Below, in pieces: positions 60,692 through 64,000 of a stretch of DNA of 64,000 bases; position 1 is the first letter of the stretch, and each line of letters begins with the position of its first letter. The notes beneath the pieces were generated by a model. The model was not told the DNA's origin and did not search any database. It saw only the letters and a list, made by a program, of their open reading frames with translations. The stretch is from Triglochin maritima (taxonomy: Eukaryota; Streptophyta; Magnoliopsida; Alismatales; Juncaginaceae): positions 31,985,501 to 32,049,500 of the forward strand of contig OY821786.1 in the NCBI GenBank assembly GCA_963682175.1, in the 5' to 3' direction. The translations under genes were made by a program, and so were the position numbers.

Positions 60692-61516
60692 GAAGGCGAA
60701 CATCTGGCCAAGAAGAATAAGAAGGAAGAAGAGCAAAAAAGAAAAGATAGAGCGGCTCAAAGGAGCCTGAAGAAAAAAAGGCCGGATGTTGACATGCCTG
60801 CATTGGGCACGTTGTCAGTTGATGAGGTCAAAATGCTACTGAACCTGACCGAACCCAACAAGGACAATAGGGAGGTCATCTGGAGAGGCGATATGTGCAG
60901 TTTAAAACGCTCCGACCTGAAGGAGCTTATAACGCCTAGGATGGATATTAGCGATGAAACTATCGACGCTATGCTATCGGTGCTCGAAGAAAGACGCCAC
61001 CCATAAAAAGTTATATGCATATCCACATTCGAGTCGGGGCGAATTCTTGGAGGGCAAGGCAGAGAAGTTGATGATTTTATCCTCCCTAAAATCGTAGGTG
61101 CGTCTCCAACACAGACCGTGATCGCACAACCATGCTGGTCTTCAGGTCATTGGACTCTGGTGGTTGTCTATGGCCCGTCCAAAGAGATTTTGGCATTCAA
61201 CAGTATCTCTAGGGAGCTAGGCGAAGGTGATGATCCGGAGCAGACTGTAGGCCTACATGAATGTGCAGCAGCGGATGCGGCTGTATACTGGAGGGATCTA
61301 CTCAAGGTCGACTGGCCCCTGAGAATCCTGAGGAAAGAGAGCCAACAACAACCACCGGGGAGCAACGATTGCGGCGCCTTCGTTTTATACTGGATAAGGT
61401 GCCTAATGTTCAATCTTGACCCTACGAAGGAGAAGGACCCCAATACCATCCACTCTATCAGGGGTGAATTGGCGGTCATGTTACTTAGGGATCGTCGGTC
61501 GTGTGTGCAGGTCTAA
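60692..61516 (+). pseudogene. ULP1-type (C48) cysteine protease region, damaged
   Basis: A frame shifted relative to the upstream exon reads [20 protein letters not shown] and then PRMDISDETIDAMLSVLEER. It is cut by TAA at 61004-61006 and continues in the same frame through DDFILPKIVGA, GHWTLVVV and QPPGSNDCGAFVLYW to a stop at 61514-61516. These are ULP1/SENP family hallmarks: catalytic His (61148), the DCG Cys (61370) and a nearby Gln. The position usually holding catalytic Asp after the central strand reads FNS, so Asp appears replaced by Asn. Such proteases cut SUMO-like modifiers in working enzymes. With a frameshift, a stop and a changed catalytic residue, this copy is probably inactive unless unseen splicing rescues it. 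Confidence 0.78.
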
Positions 61517-61644
61517 ACAGACAAAGATATTTTAAGTTTTGTTTATTTTTTGGTTTACATGTACAAAATGTTTACATATTCAGTTCACAAACTATTTACT
61601 TGTAAAAATACAAACATTACCAATGTCATTCTTAAGCTAACTTT

Positions 61645-62325
61645 ATTCCGAACAGACAGTCTTCTTATTCCGAACAGACCCACCACTTATTCCGAACAGA
61701 CCCAACACTTAATCCGAACAGACGCAACACTTAATCCGAACAGACTCACAACTTAATCCGAACAAACGCAACATTTAATCCGAACAGGCTCACAACTTAT
61801 TCCGAACACAGTCTTCTTATTCCGATCAGACCCACCACTTATTCCGAACAGACCCAACACTTAATCCGAACAGACGCAACACTTAATCCGAACAGACTCA
61901 CAACTTAATCCGAACAAACGCAACATTTAATTCGAACAGGCTCACAACTTATTCCGAACACAGTCTTCTTAATCCGAACAGACCCAACACTTAATCCGAA
62001 CAGACTCACAACTTAAGCGGAACAGAACCACCACTTATTCCGAACAGACCGAACACTTAATCCGAACAGACTCACAACTTAATCCGAACAGAACCACCAC
62101 TTATTCCGAACAGACCGAACACTTAATCAGAACAGACCCAACACTTAATCCGAACAGACTCACAACTTAATCGGAACAGAACCACCACTTATTCCGAACA
62201 GACTCACAACTTATTCCGAACAGACACACCACTTAATCCGAACACACACAACTTATTCCCAACACACCCAGAACATATTCCGAACAGGAAAAACTTATTT
62301 CGATCAGACACAAGTAAATCTGAAC
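61645..62325. repeat. 22-bp minisatellite, array 2, between convergent genes
   Basis: About 30 copies of the array 1 unit in the opposite orientation (CTTAATCCGAACAGACCCAA). A block of about 155 bp is itself duplicated (from about 61650 and from about 61805), a higher-order repeat. Confidence 0.95.
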
Positions 62326-62420
62326 TGAACTTGTATAACAACCATTTACAGATCAAAACAGATCAACAATTACAAGTTTCTTGGTTTTACAAGAACGGGA
62401 AAAAACAAAAAAAATGTAAA

Positions 62421-63714
62421 TTAAGGAGGAAATTCCTCGTAATACAAACCCATGTCCCAATCGGAGAAATCAGGATCCGCGGGTTTTGGTGCTACTTCGT
62501 GAAGCGGCGAAGTAACCTTCATCTTCCACTTTCCCTTCTCTTGTTGGGCGTGTTTTTTATGGCTCTTTTTAATTATCTTCTCAGCTAAAGACACTCGACG
62601 TCTAGTCGGCGGTCTTCCTATACGTCTGACCTTTTCCGGATTAAGGACCGATGTACCCGAAGACTCAGGTTCATCAGGTCGAACCAAGTTTTGTGTAGTG
62701 TGCATACGTGCCTTAAGCATTTCAATACACTTCACGGCCTCAATATACCTTTTGTGGGAGATGAAGGCTTCCTGTGCGATCCAAACGGCACGACCCATGA
62801 TGTCGTCGTGACGACGTAGCGCATCCTTCGCCATTACACCATCGTCTGGGTACGTCTTATCTCGATAGCTCCTTCGAATATCCTTCCGCCATCGATTAAG
62901 GATGTAAGAGTCTGGAAGCAATGCATTAGGATTCAAGCGTGCAAGTACAACAAAAACGTGGCAGCATAAAAGCCCAACGTGCTGAAACATTCTGCAATCA
63001 CATGTAAAATTCATGGATGTGTTTTGTACTAGGAAACGTTTCGACAGTAGCTGCTCACCAGCCAAAACACGTTCAGATACCTTGTACTGGAATGTTTCAT
63101 TCGTATTGAACTCCTCCGTTATATCGCAGTATATCATCTTCCCAATTTGTAACTGTACTTTTTTGAAGACCCCTACGGTATACAACTCGCTCAACTGACT
63201 CTCGAATGGATAAATTGAAACCAACTGGGGTTTTTTATGAAGACAATCAAATTCTGATTGAGCTTCCTTCTCGTACTTGTGGCGGAGCGCAAGTTCGTAT
63301 TGTTGAACAAACTGCTTAAGGGTGGTCTTCGAAGTAAGATACTTGTCGAAGAAGGCGTTCATACTCTCGCTCCTCTGAGTAGATGCCATTCCCGTGAAAA
63401 AAAAATCACCAACAAATGCAGGGATCCACGACTCTCGGATTGCATAAATGGATTTGAGCCAGCTGTGGTTCTGCAGGTCAAAATCAAGAAGGAAACCCTG
63501 CCAATTACGATCAAATTCTGCTGGGGTTTTGGAATCATATACAATCAATTTCAGATCAAATAATATGTGATCCTGATACTGCGTCGGCAACTTCACGGGA
63601 GCTTTGTTCATTATGTGCCATATACAGAATCTGTGTCTTGAATCTGGGAAGACATTCCTTACAGCAGTAGTAATGGCACCACATTGATCTGTTATTATAG
63701 CTGGGGGGGTATAT
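62421..63714 (-). CDS. FAR1/MULE transposase-like protein, 3' exon
   Basis: One exon with an acceptor CAG just before 63714 and a stop at 62421-62423 gives 430 residues. The upstream exon or exons lie beyond the window. It holds the second half of a MULE transposase domain: ITDQ (the second acidic residue) at the start, CIWHIMNK, then TQRSESMNAFFDKY with the glutamate. A SWIM zinc finger follows (CDCRMF, then CCHVFVVL; about 62957-63005), then a basic tail with an RRIGRPPTRRR AT-hook-like motif. This is the FAR1-RELATED SEQUENCE / FAR1-type Mutator family. Domesticated FRS proteins and mobile transposases share this layout. The frame is intact. The repeat-rich neighbourhood favours a transposon gene. 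Confidence 0.9.
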
Positions 63715-63744
63715 CTGCATAAGGGACCCAATTCGAAAGGAGTG

Positions 63745-64000
63745 AGACATTATTCCGAACAGTCAGACTTCTTAATCCAAACAGACAGTCTTCTTATTCC
63801 GAACAGACACAACACTTAATCCGAACAGTCAGGCCACTTATTCCGAACAGACACAACACTTAATCCGAACAGTCAGACTTCTTATTCCGAACAGACAGAC
63901 TACTTATTCCGAACAGTCAGACTTCTTATTCCGAACAGACACAACACTTAATCCGAACAGTCAGACCACTTATTCCGAACAGACACAACACTTAATCCGA
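63745..64000. repeat. 22-bp minisatellite, array 3, reaching the window edge
   Basis: About twelve copies of the same unit (CTTAATCCGAACAG, CTTATTCCGAACAGAC) begin 31 bp beyond the FAR1 exon, in its presumed upstream intron. In gene sense they read TGTTCGGATTAAG, the same relation to transcription as array 1. Confidence 0.93.

Noticed and set aside
59807..60803. Minus-strand open frames of more than 300 codons, Ser/Leu/Phe-rich
   Set aside because: They are antisense to the purine-only Lys/Glu coding tract and have no domain or plausible gene structure.
58739..62325. CRISPR-like array
   Set aside because: The 22-bp units are contiguous with no unique spacers and lie in plant introns. This is a minisatellite.

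Overview
This is nuclear DNA from a flowering plant, most likely a eudicot. The genes have introns and the intergenic space is AT-rich. Four host genes are plant housekeeping or signalling genes, and the rest is largely transposable elements: Ty1/copia, solo LTRs, CACTA, hAT and Harbinger MITEs, a LINE remnant and Mutator/FAR1-type genes. There is no bacterial-style operon, CRISPR array or organelle signature. I cannot name the species.

Layout: 1-1935 (-) is a plant-mobile-domain (MAIN-like) gene whose intron carries a GC-rich hairpin cluster, and it runs off the left edge. 2531-4076 is a non-autonomous CACTA element. 5191-11752 is a decayed copia retrotransposon with a 1.9-kb solo LTR inserted in its gag. 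12384-15634 (+) is a complete five-exon plastid-type ATP sulfurylase with a miR395 site. 16679-18785, 19157-19682 and 19859-20598 are a solo LTR, a Harbinger-like MITE and another solo LTR, all carrying a recurrent GGTCGACC palindrome. 20926-23212 (-) is a four-exon calmodulin-like gene of the CML8/CML11 type. 23460-32080 is mostly gene-free with MITE remnants. 32383-35293 (-) is the three-exon MPBQ/MSBQ methyltransferase (VTE3) of tocopherol and plastoquinone synthesis. 36000-37000 holds a GATGCGG-rich repeat and a LINE remnant. 38570-45113 (-) is the five-exon signal peptidase complex subunit 2, with an apparent U12-type intron filled by a minisatellite and a Harbinger element in the next intron. 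45480-55221 is a nest of LTR elements, including a minus-strand copia element with GTTCG target duplications. 55441-55902 is a hAT MITE.

57923-63714 is the most unusual part. A plant-mobile-domain gene with a long Lys/Glu coiled coil and a damaged ULP1-type cysteine-protease domain faces a FAR1/MULE transposase with a SWIM zinc finger. Three arrays of one 22-bp minisatellite lie in the intron of the first gene, between the two genes, and in the presumed upstream intron of the transposase. The pair looks like the coding content of a Mutator-like element.

The four housekeeping genes work separately: sulfate activation (APS), calcium sensing (CML), prenylquinone methylation in plastids (VTE3) and ER signal-peptide removal (SPCS2). 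All exon borders were placed by eye from splice dinucleotides, reading phase and remembered family proteins. No alignment was run.
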